A DNA stretch of 64,000 nucleotides from Bog-473 sp963809715 (GTDB lineage Bacteria; Actinomycetota; Acidimicrobiia; Acidimicrobiales; RAAP-2). Below, in pieces: positions 9,113 to 18,565 of this stretch; position 1 is the stretch's first letter, and every line of letters begins with the position of its first letter. Both the position numbers and the translations under genes were made by a program. Location of the stretch: positions 1-64,000 of the forward strand of contig CAWEKO010000006.1 in NCBI GenBank assembly GCA_963809715.1, given 5' to 3'. Under the pieces are notes generated by a model, which searched no databases, was not told where the DNA came from, and worked only from the letters and a program-made list of their open reading frames with translations.

Positions 9113-11008
9113 GTGGGGATACCGGACGAGGAGATCGCTCAGGTCCGGGCGGCCACCGACATCGTCGCCCTCATCAGCGAGCACACCCTGCTCAAGAAGG
9201 TGGGCCGGCGCTGGAGCGGCCTGTGCCCGTTCCACACCGAGAAGACGCCGTCCTTCAGCGTCAACGCCGAGGACGGGATGTACTACTGCTTCGGTTGCCA
9301 GCAGTCGGGCGACGCCATCACCTTCGTCCGGGCCATGGACCACCTCGACTTCGTCGACGCCGTGCGGCTCCTGGCCGACCGGTCCGGCATCACGTTGCAC
9401 GAGGACCGGGAGGCGGGCCGCGATCACCAGCGCCGCTCCGCGCTGCTCGACGCCATGGAGCGGGCCGTGCAGTGGTACCACGAGCGCCTCCTGCGGGCGC
9501 CCGACGCCGGGTTGGCCCGCGACTACCTGCGCTCGCGTGGGTACGACGGCGAGGTGGTTCGTCGGTTTCGCCTGGGCTGGGCGCCCGACGACTGGGACGC
9601 GCTGGCCAAGGCACTCAAACTCTCCGAGAAGGTGTTGTCCGACTCGGGCCTCGGCTTCATCAACCGTCGGGGCCGGCCGCAGGACTTCTTCCGCGGTCGC
9701 GTCCTGTTCCCCATCTGCGACCCGTCGGGCCGTCCGGTGGCCATCGGTGGTCGCATCTTGCCGACGCGTCCGGGTCAGGCGCCGCCGGACCGACCCGAGC
9801 CCAAGTACAAGAACTCGCAGGAGTCGCCGATCTACTCCAAGCGGCGCACGCTCTACGCGCTCAACTGGGCCAAGCAGGGCATCATCGCGCAGGGCGAGGT
9901 GGTGGTCTGTGAGGGCTACACCGATGTCATCGGGTGTTTCGAGTCGGGTGTGCCGTGGGCGGTGGCCACGTGCGGCACCGCGCTGGCCGAGGAACACTTC
10001 GCGCTGTTGCGCAATTTCGGCAAGCGCATCGTCTTGGCCTACGACGCGGACAGCGCCGGCCAGAACGCGGCCTCGCGGGTGTACGAGTGGGAGCGCAAAC
10101 ACGAGGTCGACATCGTGGTGGCCGACCTTCCCGGCGGGAGCGATCCGGGCGACTTGGCCCGCACCGACCCCGAGGGCCTCGCCCGCGCCGTCAAGGAGGC
10201 GCGGCCGTTCCTCCAATTCCGGGTCGATCGCATGTTGGCCACCGGCGATCTCACGACGCCCGAGGGGCGGGCCCGGGCGGCCGAGCATGCGTTGGCCGCG
10301 GTGGCCGAGCACCCTGACGACTTGGTTCGTGACCAATACGTGATGCAACTGGCGGACCGGTGCCGTCTCGACATGGCCAAGCTGCGCGACCGGCTGGACT
10401 ACGTCCGGGCGCATCCACAACAGATCGACAACGCGATGAGGAAGAGCAAGTTCCGGCGGGACGAACCACTCCCCAGGGATTACCCAGACGATGATGCGTA
10501 CGACGTCGGCGATCCAGATGCCGAGGCGGCGGGAGGTCCTGTTGTGACGTTCCGACCTGGTCCTGGGCTCGAAGCCCTCAAGTTGGCGGTCCATCGACCC
10601 GATGAGGTCGTTGACCGTGTCCATCCCGTGCTTTTTGTCGACCCCTTGCAACGGCAGGCGTTTGTGGCGCTCGAAGAGCACGACAGCGTCCATGAAGCCG
10701 TCGAGGCTGCGCCACCCCCGGTGGCGAGCTTGCTCCGTCGCGTCACGGTCGAGGAACCGATGGCAGGGGACCCGGATCTGGGCGATCCGGTGCATTCCGT
10801 CGTCAGCGTGCTCGTGCGCGAAGCAGTGCGGCGTGCCTTGGCCGACGTCGGGATGGAATCCCGTTCCGGGGGCGAGTCGTGGCAGGACCGAGCGGCGGAG
10901 ACGGCACAAGTGCGGCTCTGGCTGGACCGACTCGACGATCCGGCGGCCGGGCGCGCCGCCGCCGACCGGTTGGTAGCGTGGTTGAACGGTAGAGACGTGA
11001 GGGAGTGA
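9113..11008 (+). CDS. dnaG: DNA primase
   Basis: 631 residues from GTG 9113. The CHC2 zinc finger has Cys38 and His41 (CPFH) with Cys59 and Cys62 (CFGC). The primase core follows, with DYLRSRGYDGEVVRRFRLG and the loop YKNSQESPIYSKRRTLY. The Toprim catalytic region contains EGYTDVIGCFESG (about 269-281) and the metal-binding DADSAGQNA. The C-terminal helicase-binding part is variable. Primase makes the RNA primers for DNA replication. Only 19 bases separate it from rpoD, the ancient primase-sigma operon arrangement (here without rpsU). The frame is intact. Confidence 0.97.
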   Translation: MGIPDEEIAQVRAATDIVALISEHTLLKKVGRRWSGLCPFHTEKTPSFSVNAEDGMYYCFGCQQSGDAITFVRAMDHLDFVDAVRLLADRSGITLHEDREAGRDHQRRSALLDAMERAVQWYHERLLRAPDAGLARDYLRSRGYDGEVVRRFRLGWAPDDWDALAKALKLSEKVLSDSGLGFINRRGRPQDFFRGRVLFPICDPSGRPVAIGGRILPTRPGQAPPDRPEPKYKNSQESPIYSKRRTLYALNWAKQGIIAQGEVVVCEGYTDVIGCFESGVPWAVATCGTALAEEHFALLRNFGKRIVLAYDADSAGQNAASRVYEWERKHEVDIVVADLPGGSDPGDLARTDPEGLARAVKEARPFLQFRVDRMLATGDLTTPEGRARAAEHALAAVAEHPDDLVRDQYVMQLADRCRLDMAKLRDRLDYVRAHPQQIDNAMRKSKFRRDEPLPRDYPDDDAYDVGDPDAEAAGGPVVTFRPGPGLEALKLAVHRPDEVVDRVHPVLFVDPLQRQAFVALEEHDSVHEAVEAAPPPVASLLRRVTVEEPMAGDPDLGDPVHSVVSVLVREAVRRALADVGMESRSGGESWQDRAAETAQVRLWLDRLDDPAAGRAAADRLVAWLNGRDVRE

Positions 11009-11027
11009 CGACTTTGGTGGGACGGGC

Positions 11028-12395
11028 GTGAGCGAAGACTCGGCGATCGCCATCGACGACGAGGGCGTTGACGCGCGTGCTGCGTCTTCTTCGGCGTCGT
11101 CTGAGCTCCTCGCGCCCATCGCGCCTATCGCGCACGCACCGTTGCCGGCCGGTGTCTCGCAGGTCGACTTCGAGGCGGTGCTGGCCTTCGGGCGCGAGAA
11201 GGGGAAGCTGACGCAGGACGAGGTCGTCGAGACGCTGCATGCGGTCGAACTGACACCCGAAGTGCTCACCGTGCTGATCGATCGCGTCACGGCCGCCGGC
11301 GTCGTTCTCGTCGATGAAGAGGACGAGGATGAGCCCGTGGTTGTCGCGCCGCGCCTCGACACCAAGCCGACCCACAACAACGGAGCGCGACCGGAGGGTC
11401 GGCGGACACCGAATGGGAAACGCTCCTCTTCCGGGGAAACGGGGGGCAGCGCCGAGGACCCCGTTCACACCTATCTGAAGGAAATCGGCCGGGTCCCGCT
11501 GCTCAACGCCGAGCTCGAGGTGGAGATCGCCCGGGCGATCGAGGAAGGAAACGCGGCCGCCGCGAAGTTGGCCGCCCACGAGCTGGCCCTCGCCGGCGAG
11601 GGGTCCCCAGACGACCTGTTGGACGAGGCCTCGGTGCGCAAGACCCGCCGCCTCATGCAAAGGGGCCTCAAGGCCAAGGACGACCTGATCGAGGCCAATC
11701 TCCGCCTCGTCGTCTCGATCGCCAAGCGCTACCGCAATCGCGGACTGGCCTTCCTCGATCTGATCCAGGAGGGCAACCTCGGGCTGATGCGGGCGGTCGA
11801 CAAGTTCGACCACACGAAGGGGTTCAAGTTCTCGACCTACGCCACGTGGTGGATCCGCCAGGCCATCACGCGGGCCATCGCCGACCAGGCCCGGACGATC
11901 CGCATCCCGGTGCACATGGTGGAGACCATCAACAAGGTCGTATGGGCTCAGCGTCAGCTCCTCCAAGAACTCGGTCGTGAGCCGACCATCGAAGAGGTGG
12001 CGCTGCGCGTCGAGCTCCCCATCGAGCGGGTGCGCGAGATCCTGCGCATCAACCAGGACACCGTGTCGCTTGAGCAGCCAGTGGGCGACGAGGACGATTT
12101 CAACCTGTCCGACCTCATTGAGGACAGGGGAGCGGTGGTGCCCGACGACGCGGCGACCCGCTCACTCCTCGATGCTGCGGTGCGCGAGGCACTCGGGCAT
12201 CTCTCGGAGCGCGAACAGGATGTCGTGCGGCTGCGCTTCGGTCTCGACGACGGGAAGATCCGCACCCTCGAAGAGGTGGGCAAAGAGTTCGGGGTGACCC
12301 GCGAGCGGGTTCGCCAGATCGAGTCGAAGACACTGGCCAAGCTTCGCCGGCCTGACGCGGCCCACCTGCTCCGGGACTATCTCGAGGAGTCCTGA
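11028..12395 (+). CDS. rpoD: Primary RNA polymerase sigma factor (sigma-70)
   Basis: 455 residues, GTG 11028. The N-terminal region 1.1 (about 35-95) includes KGKLTQDEVVETLHAVEL and is followed by an acidic linker. Region 1.2 is DPVHTYLKEIGRVPLLNAE. Region 2 contains NLRLVVSIAKRYRNRGLAF, DLIQEGNLGLMRAVDKFD and the -10 recognition helix FSTYATWWIRQAITRAI. Region 3 contains IRIPVHMVETINK. Region 4.2 is the -35 helix-turn-helix VTRERVRQIESKTLAKLRR. This is the housekeeping sigma. It lies downstream of dnaG, probably co-transcribed. Confidence 0.96.
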   Translation: MSEDSAIAIDDEGVDARAASSSASSELLAPIAPIAHAPLPAGVSQVDFEAVLAFGREKGKLTQDEVVETLHAVELTPEVLTVLIDRVTAAGVVLVDEEDEDEPVVVAPRLDTKPTHNNGARPEGRRTPNGKRSSSGETGGSAEDPVHTYLKEIGRVPLLNAELEVEIARAIEEGNAAAAKLAAHELALAGEGSPDDLLDEASVRKTRRLMQRGLKAKDDLIEANLRLVVSIAKRYRNRGLAFLDLIQEGNLGLMRAVDKFDHTKGFKFSTYATWWIRQAITRAIADQARTIRIPVHMVETINKVVWAQRQLLQELGREPTIEEVALRVELPIERVREILRINQDTVSLEQPVGDEDDFNLSDLIEDRGAVVPDDAATRSLLDAAVREALGHLSEREQDVVRLRFGLDDGKIRTLEEVGKEFGVTRERVRQIESKTLAKLRRPDAAHLLRDYLEES

Positions 12396-12468
12396 CTCAG
12401 CCGAACTCAGGTCATAGCAATGACCGGCGTGGCTACGCCTTGGCGTCGGTCTCACGCGTCGAACGCTC

Positions 12469-12882
12469 CTATTTGCCGAGTGCAGTCTGGAGATCCCTGA
12501 CGTGCTCCTGGGTCTGTTCGAGCAGTGGGCGCAACGCCTCGGCCACGTCGGCGAGGCCGAGGTCCATCGCCTGGCTGAACCGGTTCCGATACCGCTCAAG
12601 CTGTGACTCCTCGAGGCGAAGGTCCGCTGCCAGAGCATCGCGACCATGCGCCGACTCCACCGTGGGCACGGTCGTGGCTGGCGAACCGCCGAGGAATGCG
12701 ATTTGCTCCGCCAAAATCTGGGCGTGGTTGAGTTCCTGTGACACGTGGATCTTGAGCTCGGCGATGGTGCTCAGGAACTCGGCACCCGTCACCGTGGCGA
12801 TGTGATTGATGTACTGCACGATCGATTGATATTCGGTTTGCAGATCCTCATTGAGGGCTTCGACAAAGCTTTCCTTGTCCAT
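12469..12882 (-). CDS. Ferritin-like diiron protein (bacterioferritin-like, 137 aa)
   Basis: ATG at 12882 with GGAGCGA 5-11 bases upstream; longer in-frame starts exist but lack a ribosome-binding site. The four-helix bundle has paired ligands: TEYQSIVQYINH in helix A, ELNHAQILAEQ (ExxH) in helix B, EESQLERYRNRF in helix C and EQTQEHVRDLQ (ExxH) in helix D. This ferritin-like fold oxidises and stores iron or protects against peroxide. The protein is shorter than classical bacterioferritin (about 158 aa), and a haem-binding Met is not evident. It converges on rpoD. Confidence 0.8.
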   Translation of the reverse strand: MDKESFVEALNEDLQTEYQSIVQYINHIATVTGAEFLSTIAELKIHVSQELNHAQILAEQIAFLGGSPATTVPTVESAHGRDALAADLRLEESQLERYRNRFSQAMDLGLADVAEALRPLLEQTQEHVRDLQTALGK

Positions 12883-13144
12883 GCGTTCGCTCCGTTCTCT
12901 TCGCGTTTGAAATCCGTGTAGGTATGAGTTTGGTGTGCCGACAACCAACTTCGAGGCGCTCCTAGGACATCTGCCCCGCAGTGGGCCCTCAGGGGCGGTT
13001 GAGAGCTTGGGTTTGTAGTCGTCATGAACCTCCGTCGAAAGTCTCCGAGGTATCCCTGCGTGGATCTTGGTGTGAATCCATCAGTTGGGCGGGCACGTCT
13101 ATTGACTGTGGTCCAACTTCAGCGACTCCTCCACACCGGTCTGG

Positions 13145-13510
13145 TCAAGCGGCCCGGTCTGAGTTGCTGACGTGCTCGTCTGCATTGTCCGAAGACGTCG
13201 CGGCGGGCTTCCGGAGGCGGTGACGTAGCTGCCCGATGCGTGCCCCTCCGACGACGATCACCACGGCGGCTCCGGCCAGGGCCGCGACCAACAGCGCAAC
13301 CACAATCGGGATCTGCCCAGATGCCCCAAAGAATTCGATACGTACGGAGCGGGTGTTCTGCACGAGGAAATCCACGAGCGCGATGCCCAGAATGACTCCA
13401 ATGATCAACGTGACCCAGGCCCAGCTGATCCGCGTCGGCTTGCGAGCTTCACTGCGCTTCGCCCTCGCTGGAGAGGAGGAATCTGCAGCCTTCTCGCCTG
13501 ATTGATTCAC
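13145..13510 (-). CDS. LapA-domain (DUF1049) membrane protein
   Basis: 121 residues. A charged, Lys/Arg/Ser-rich N-terminus (1-27) precedes two membrane helices (about 29-50 and 66-89) joined by a short loop, QNTRSVRIEFFGASGQIPI, with the QN..V...F pattern of LapA/DUF1049 proteins. The tail after GQLRHRLR is cytoplasmic. In enterobacteria LapA assembles lipopolysaccharide; in actinobacteria the role is unknown. It stands alone on the minus strand. Confidence 0.75.
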   Translation of the reverse strand: MNQSGEKAADSSSPARAKRSEARKPTRISWAWVTLIIGVILGIALVDFLVQNTRSVRIEFFGASGQIPIVVALLVAALAGAAVVIVVGGARIGQLRHRLRKPAATSSDNADEHVSNSDRAA

Positions 13511-13771
13511 ACAAGGGTTCTACCCAATTGCGTGCTCGTGTACCGAATTCCTCTGAAGGGCCGCCGACGAGCAACCGAGGTGCCCCAACCACGACTCGCT
13601 CCTGGTCCATGATCCTCGGCCTCCGGAGGCGTTCGCCAATCGCGCCGGCTCGGAGACAACCTCCTGCTCAAGGGCGATAAAGATGAGTCCCGGGCCGAGC
13701 GAAAAATCTCCCGCTCCTTCAGAAGGAGGGCGGGACCGCTGGTATCGTGCGGGGGCCTGTTTCCCAATCCT

Positions 13772-13843
<72 letters not shown>

Positions 13844-13864
13844 CATTTCTCTTCGTTTTCGCTG

Positions 13865-13930
13865 GTCGCCCTCCCAGTGACCCGGCACGGCCCGGTCCTT
13901 CACTTCGGCGGGACGTTCGGAGATCATCAC
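13865..13930 (-). pseudogene. IS30-family transposase, internal fragment on the far side of the ISL3 insertion
   Basis: The minus strand encodes MISERPAEVKDRAVPGHWEGD, the conserved segment leading into the IS30 catalytic core. Homology stops at GGCGAC (13870-13865), just before tRNA-Asn, so the DDE core is lost. It continues the IS30 reading of 15358-15966, interrupted by the 1.4-kb ISL3 element. About ten residues are missing between the two parts. Confidence 0.75.
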
Positions 13931-15357
13931 GGTTCATCGGATTCTGGCGGGGTCAGCCTGCTCAGCGAACGACGATCGAACCGAGGACACGCCAGTTCGG
14001 TTTGCCGGCATAGAGCAGGGCCCGGATCCGGTAGTTCTCGAAGTTGCGGAAGCCGAAACCGATGCGCTTGATCCGTTTGATCAGGTTGTTGAGCGCTTCG
14101 GTCGGACCGTTGGACACCCGGGCCAGATGGAAGTTGGCGATCTTGTCGAACCACTTCTTGATCGTGCGTCCGAGGCGCTGGATCTCGGGCGGCATTGCGT
14201 TCTTGAGGCAATGCGCCTGGAGCTCGGTGAGCATCGCTTTGGCCGCGTCGGGATCGACCGTCCGATAGAAGTCACGCAAGCGCTCCTTGACTCGATAGGC
14301 AATGGCCACCTCGGCGCCGGGATCGCCCAGCTCGAGGAGCGAGGCCAGGCGCTCTGAGGCTTCGACCTTGAGCTTCTCTTCACCCATCAGCAAGAGACGC
14401 CGGGCTCGAAAGAGCGGATCGTCGCGTCGACCACGATGGCCCAGCTGTTCGATCTGGACCCGCCGACGGATGGCGTCGAGGGAGCGATTGGCCAAAGCGA
14501 TCAGGTGGAAGGGGTCGACCACCTGTTCGGCCCTGGGCAAGTACGACTGAGTACACCGCGGCATAGGTGTTACTCATGTCGAGGGCTCCGTATTCGATGC
14601 GCTCTTTCCAGGCTTGAGGCTGGCGGTCGATCCAGCCCGCCACATCGACGTATTTGCGGGTGGGCAGGATCTCGATGAGCTGGTGGTTCTCCACGTCGGC
14701 CACGGTGGTGACGTACTCGGTGTGGCGCGAGTCGAGGCGCACGAAGGAGGTCTCGTCGAGTCCGATCGCCGTCGTCTGGTTCAAGCGCTTGCGGTCCGCC
14801 TCGAGCAGGGCCTTGCCATAGGTGGTGACGGCGTCGTTGACCGTGTGCCAGTCGCAGGCGAGCTCGTCGGCCACCTCTTTGACCGTCCGTCCGGTGCCCA
14901 CCTGGGTGGTCGCCCACTTGGCGGCGCGCGTCGTCAGGAGACAGTTCTTGGCTGCGATGCGGTGGTCGCTCAGCACCCAGGAACGCTTGGTGCAGCGTGG
15001 GTTCGGACAGCGCATCCGGTGCTTCTTCCACCCGAGACGCATCGGGGTGCCATAGACGGGCAGGTCGACGTAGGTGACGAGCGGACGTTCCTTGACCTGG
15101 GCCGGCTCCGCACAGCTCGGGCAGCGCACCGGCTGGCGGATCAGCTGCTCGATCGCCAGTTCGACATCGGGCCCGCGGCGTTCGTAGTGCAGGACGACCA
15201 CGTCTTTGAGGCCGACAAGGGCTCCGAGGATCTCGCTAGGGTCGCGAAGAACGAAGGTGCTTCTTGGTTGTTGGCTCACACCTCAAGCTTGAAGCACCTT
15301 CGTCGCGCTCGGGGTGATCCTGGTCAGGGGCGTGACCCCGCCAGAATCCGAAGAGCC
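13931..15357 (-). mobile_element. ISL3-family insertion sequence
   Basis: A 1,427-bp element bounded by imperfect 25-bp inverted repeats. The left end is 13931-13955 (GGTTCATCGGATTCTGGCGG...). The right end is 15333-15357, whose reverse complement starts GGCTCTTCGGATTCTGGCGG; 23 of 25 bases match. It encodes one ISL3-type transposase. The 8-bp flanks (ATCATCAC on the left, CCTTTGGT on the right) do not match, so no target duplication is visible. It sits inside an IS30-family remnant. Confidence 0.85.
13970..15279 (-). pseudogene. ISL3-family transposase with a single frameshift
   Basis: The N-terminal part (ATG 15279 to about 14550) has the ISL3 zinc-finger domain, CPSCAEPAQVKER and CPNPRCTKRSW, then an HTH (VKEVADELACDWHTV) and the first catalytic region, IGLDETSFVR. 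At about 14548 the frame changes (VYS to SYLPRAEQVVDPFHLIAL). The second frame carries the rest, including FDKIANFHLARVSNGPTEA, NNLIKRIKRIGFGFRNFEN and the C-terminal end VLGSIVVR. One base restores a full-length DDE transposase of about 435 residues. Either a recent mutation or a consensus error. Confidence 0.85.
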
Positions 15358-15966
15358 CCTTTGGTGTACGCCTTGGCCCGTCGCATGGCCCGGCCGGTGC
15401 GCAGGCATGAATGGAGCTCTTTGCGCAACGCTCCTCGGCTCTGGACGAACAGTCACTGGTAGATGGTCTGATGGGACACGTACATCTCCGGGCGATCGGG
15501 GTGCTGCGAAGCCAACCACGCCGAGATCTGCTCGGGCGACCACAGGGCCTCGAGCTTGCGCTCGACGATCCCTCGGAGCCGACGGCATTGGGTGAGCTTC
15601 GCCCGCTTGGGCGGCAGCGCCCGCCGGCAGGCCGCTCGATCAGCCACCAGGGCCCGATATTTTCTTTCGCCCCCCGTTGGCGTTCACCTCCCGGCACACC
15701 GTCGAAGGAGACCGGCCCAGGGCACCGGCAATAGCCCGGATGAATCTGCCGCCGCCAGGCCCCTGGAGATCTCCTCGCGTTCTTCGAGGGAAAGTCGCAG
15801 CTTCGGAGCGCTGGCGCGGCGACGGCCGCTTGCCACCGGCGTCGGCGATGAACTTGCGCAGCGATACGTTCTGGCGAGCCAGGTGCCTGGCAATGCGCTT
15901 GACTGGCACTCCGGCCTCACGCGTGTCCCAGATTGTCTGCTTCTCTGCCTCGCTGAACCGCTTCAC
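15358..15966 (-). pseudogene. IS30-family transposase, N-terminal part, frameshifted and truncated
   Basis: ATG 15966 starts MKRFSEAEKQTIWDTREAG. Further frames give RLSLEEREEISRGLAA, FIRAIAGALGRSPSTVCRE (the IS30 HTH), CRRLRGIVERKLEALWSPE, QISAWLASQHPDRPEMYVS and HQTIYQ. The sequence is cut by the right end of the ISL3 element at 15357. At least three frame changes are present. IS30-type transposases recognise 20-30-bp ends with the N-terminal HTH. The distal part resumes at 13930. Confidence 0.8.
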
Positions 15967-16004
15967 CCTCGAACCTCCTGATCGACGACGTCACTGTTCG
16001 CCAA

Positions 16005-16034
16005 TCAGGATGGTGTTGCAATGACCGGTTGAGG
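16005..16034. repeat. Probable terminal inverted repeat of the IS30-family remnant
   Basis: GATGGTGTTGCAATGACCGG lies about 40 bases upstream of the IS30 transposase start and resembles the outer ends of IS30-family elements from actinobacteria. The opposite end is lost, so it cannot be matched within the window. Confidence 0.4.
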
Positions 16035-16322
16035 ACACGACACGACTGGGACACCCGACGACCGACCCTGCGAATCCGTCCCCGCCGTGCCCGAGGGCTC
16101 CTCGTCGTAGTTGCACGACGAGGCTGAATGCCTGGTCACCTTGCCCTGGGGGAGCCTCGGGATTCAGGGTCCGATTCACTCCAGGGTTCTGCAGTCCGTT
16201 CGAGGCATGGCTCGTGTCCCAGGATTGGAAGTGGTCTAGCGTGGCTGGAGGCGGATCCGCTGAGATCAAGAGACCATCGAGGTCATCGTGGTGGTCCGGG
16301 TCTTTCATCAGGGGAGGCGGCA

Positions 16323-17966
16323 GTGCATGGCCTGAGAAGTGATGTGGTCATGGCCAAGGGGGCCTTCGGACACGGTTCGGTAGCAAGCACCTTCTTCCGA
16401 AGGAACGGTGAGCGCTGGAGTTTGCTCCGTGTCGTCCTCGTCGGTTCGGTCCTCGCTCTCTCGGCCACCGGCTTGGCGGTGCTGAGTTTTCCAGCAAGCT
16501 CATGGGCCGCACCCCCTCCCACGGTGTCCTCGTTCGCCGCCACACCATCGGCACTGGACGCAGCCGGCGGGTTGGTGGACTTGTCCGCCCAGGTGACTCA
16601 CGCAACGTCGTGTAGGTTCTCCTCCGATCCGCCCATCGCTGGATTGCCCCATAAGAAGGCATGTTCAATCGGACTGGTCGAGATGAATGTGACCGTTCCC
16701 GCCAACAATTTGCTGGTGCCTGTCACGTATAAGTTCAAGCTTTCAGTGAGCGTCGGAACAACGGCTGTCAAAGCAAAGATCAAACTCACCGTTGCTGACA
16801 ACCCCGACAGTTCGGTGACGGCCATCGGTGCTGGCGGTCAGAGCAACTGCGCCCTGTTTGCCGGCGGCGCCGTCGACTGCTGGGGTGACAACACCTATGG
16901 CGAACTCGGCAATGGGACGAACATCGGCCCAGACACGCCAGTCACGGTGAGTGGGATCACCGGAGCCACGGCCATCGCTAGTGGCGACTTCCACAACTGT
17001 GCCCTCCTTACCGGTGGAACCGTCGACTGCTGGGGCGCCAACTTCAATGGTGCACTCGGCAACGGCACGAGCGGTGGCCCGGACTGCGGTGGATCCTGCT
17101 CTGCCACTCCGGTGCCGGTGAGTGGGATCACCGGAGCCACGGCCATCGCAGCTGGCGGTAGCGACAGTTGTGCCCTCCTTACCGGTGGAACCGTCGACTG
17201 CTGGGGCGCCAACTTCTATGGTTCACTCGGCAACGGCACGAGCGGCGGTCCCGATTGCCAAGGGAACTGCTACGACACGCCGGTACCGGTGAGTGGGATC
17301 ACCGGGGCCACCGCCATCGCCGTCGGGGGCTTTCAGACCTGTGCGCTACTCACTGGGGGAGCCGTCGACTGCTGGGGTAACAACACCGATGGAGAACTCG
17401 GTACCGGGTCTGCCACCGGCCCAGACCTCTGTGGCCCCTCTGTTGGACAACACCCGTGCAGCACCACCCCAGTAGCTGTAAGCGGACTCACCGGGGCTAC
17501 CGCTATCGCCGCTGGCGGCTATCACAACTGTGCCCTGCTCGCCGGGGGGACCATTGATTGCTGGGGTTCCAACGCAGTCGGCGAACTCGGCAACGGGACG
17601 AACGTCGGCCCGGACTGCGGTGGATCCTGCTCCGCCACTCCGGTGCCGGTCGCCGGCCTCAGCGGGGCGACAACTATCACCGCCGGCCAGTACTACAGCT
17701 GCGCCCTGAGCACCGGGGCCACCGTCGACTGCTGGGGTTACAACAATGATGGCGAATTCGGCAATGGGACCACCACCGATTCGTCGACCCCGGTTCCCGT
17801 AAACGGACTCACTGGACCTACAGCCGTCACCGCTGGCGGCTATCACAACTGCGCCTTCCTCGCCGGGGGCACCGTCGACTGCTGGGGATCGAATAACAAT
17901 GGCCAACTCGTCGGCAACAAGACCATCAGGAAATCATTGACCCCGATTGTCATTGCCGGCCTGTAG
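16323..17966 (+). CDS. Secreted RCC1-like seven-repeat protein
   Basis: GTG 16323 is preceded by GGGGAGG (16311-16317); ATG 16350 is a possible alternative. A basic N-terminus and hydrophobic stretch (VVLVGSVLALSATGLAVL) followed by SSWA|APPP form a signal peptide. An Ig-like domain follows (about 60-160). Seven repeats of about 50 residues each carry CAL-TGG-VDCWG-N--G-LGNGT and end in PV-VSGITGATAI. This is the bacterial RCC1-like pattern, predicted to fold as a seven-bladed propeller. Cys pairs in each blade suggest disulfides outside the cell. No cell-wall anchor is visible. Function unknown; probably surface adhesion or binding. Confidence 0.8.
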   Translation: MHGLRSDVVMAKGAFGHGSVASTFFRRNGERWSLLRVVLVGSVLALSATGLAVLSFPASSWAAPPPTVSSFAATPSALDAAGGLVDLSAQVTHATSCRFSSDPPIAGLPHKKACSIGLVEMNVTVPANNLLVPVTYKFKLSVSVGTTAVKAKIKLTVADNPDSSVTAIGAGGQSNCALFAGGAVDCWGDNTYGELGNGTNIGPDTPVTVSGITGATAIASGDFHNCALLTGGTVDCWGANFNGALGNGTSGGPDCGGSCSATPVPVSGITGATAIAAGGSDSCALLTGGTVDCWGANFYGSLGNGTSGGPDCQGNCYDTPVPVSGITGATAIAVGGFQTCALLTGGAVDCWGNNTDGELGTGSATGPDLCGPSVGQHPCSTTPVAVSGLTGATAIAAGGYHNCALLAGGTIDCWGSNAVGELGNGTNVGPDCGGSCSATPVPVAGLSGATTITAGQYYSCALSTGATVDCWGYNNDGEFGNGTTTDSSTPVPVNGLTGPTAVTAGGYHNCAFLAGGTVDCWGSNNNGQLVGNKTIRKSLTPIVIAGL

Positions 17967-18565
17967 GTAGCCAATGCGGGACGCGGGGTGAACTGAGCAC
18001 CATTGCAATGGTTCTTCCCCGGGTCTGAGGAGACCGCCCCCTATCACCGGTTCGGGACGCTCCGACGGCATCCAGGCCGACCCCCTTGGGGGCGGGCCTC
18101 CGCCATTGTGTTCTCATTCGATTCCCGACCGGTCAAGGGTCGTTGCGGGACCCCCTTCACCTCTGACCCGACCGCACTCCCACGCCCCTCGCATCAGCAG
18201 TGGACCTGATCGAGGAGAATCCTCTCGGTGGATCCGGACGAGAGAAGGAGCGAAACAATGCAACGCATCACGAGAGCCTGGTTCAGACGGTGGTCTGAGA
18301 TCGCGCACGAGTGCGAGCACTGTGCGACATCGATGAGGCCTCCAAGTAGGAGACCACACGGTCGCGCGGGAGAGGCGTGCTTTGGTCGGGTCGCTCTCGG
18401 CTATGCGCTGCTCGACGGCGAAGTGATACCCCCCGTGTCGTCCTGCCTGCTACCCGTCGTCGCGAAACCAGCATTCGGTTGTGCGGTCTACTAGCTTTAG
18501 ATCCTCCAGAGTGGGCCGAATGGCCATCCTGGTGGAAGCACGAGCAAGACGAGCAGAGAGGTGCG
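17967..18565. other. Intergenic region without a supported gene
   Basis: About 600 bases between the RCC1-like gene and the adhesin gene. Short open frames exist on both strands (for example from 18258), but none has a recognisable product or clear codon pattern. It presumably carries the adhesin promoter. Confidence 0.5.

Noticed and set aside
9017..11380. Very long minus-strand open frame opposite dnaG and rpoD
   Set aside because: Antisense of two unmistakable genes in high-GC DNA; no own motifs or ribosome-binding site.
13931..15357. Inverted repeats around the transposase as a CRISPR or toxin-antitoxin structure
   Set aside because: They are the terminal repeats of an ISL3 element; no repeat-spacer array was seen anywhere in the window.
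18258..18494. Small frame starting MQRITRAWFRRWSEIAHE before the adhesin
   Set aside because: No recognisable family or second line of evidence; the purine-rich AAGGAG upstream is not sufficient.
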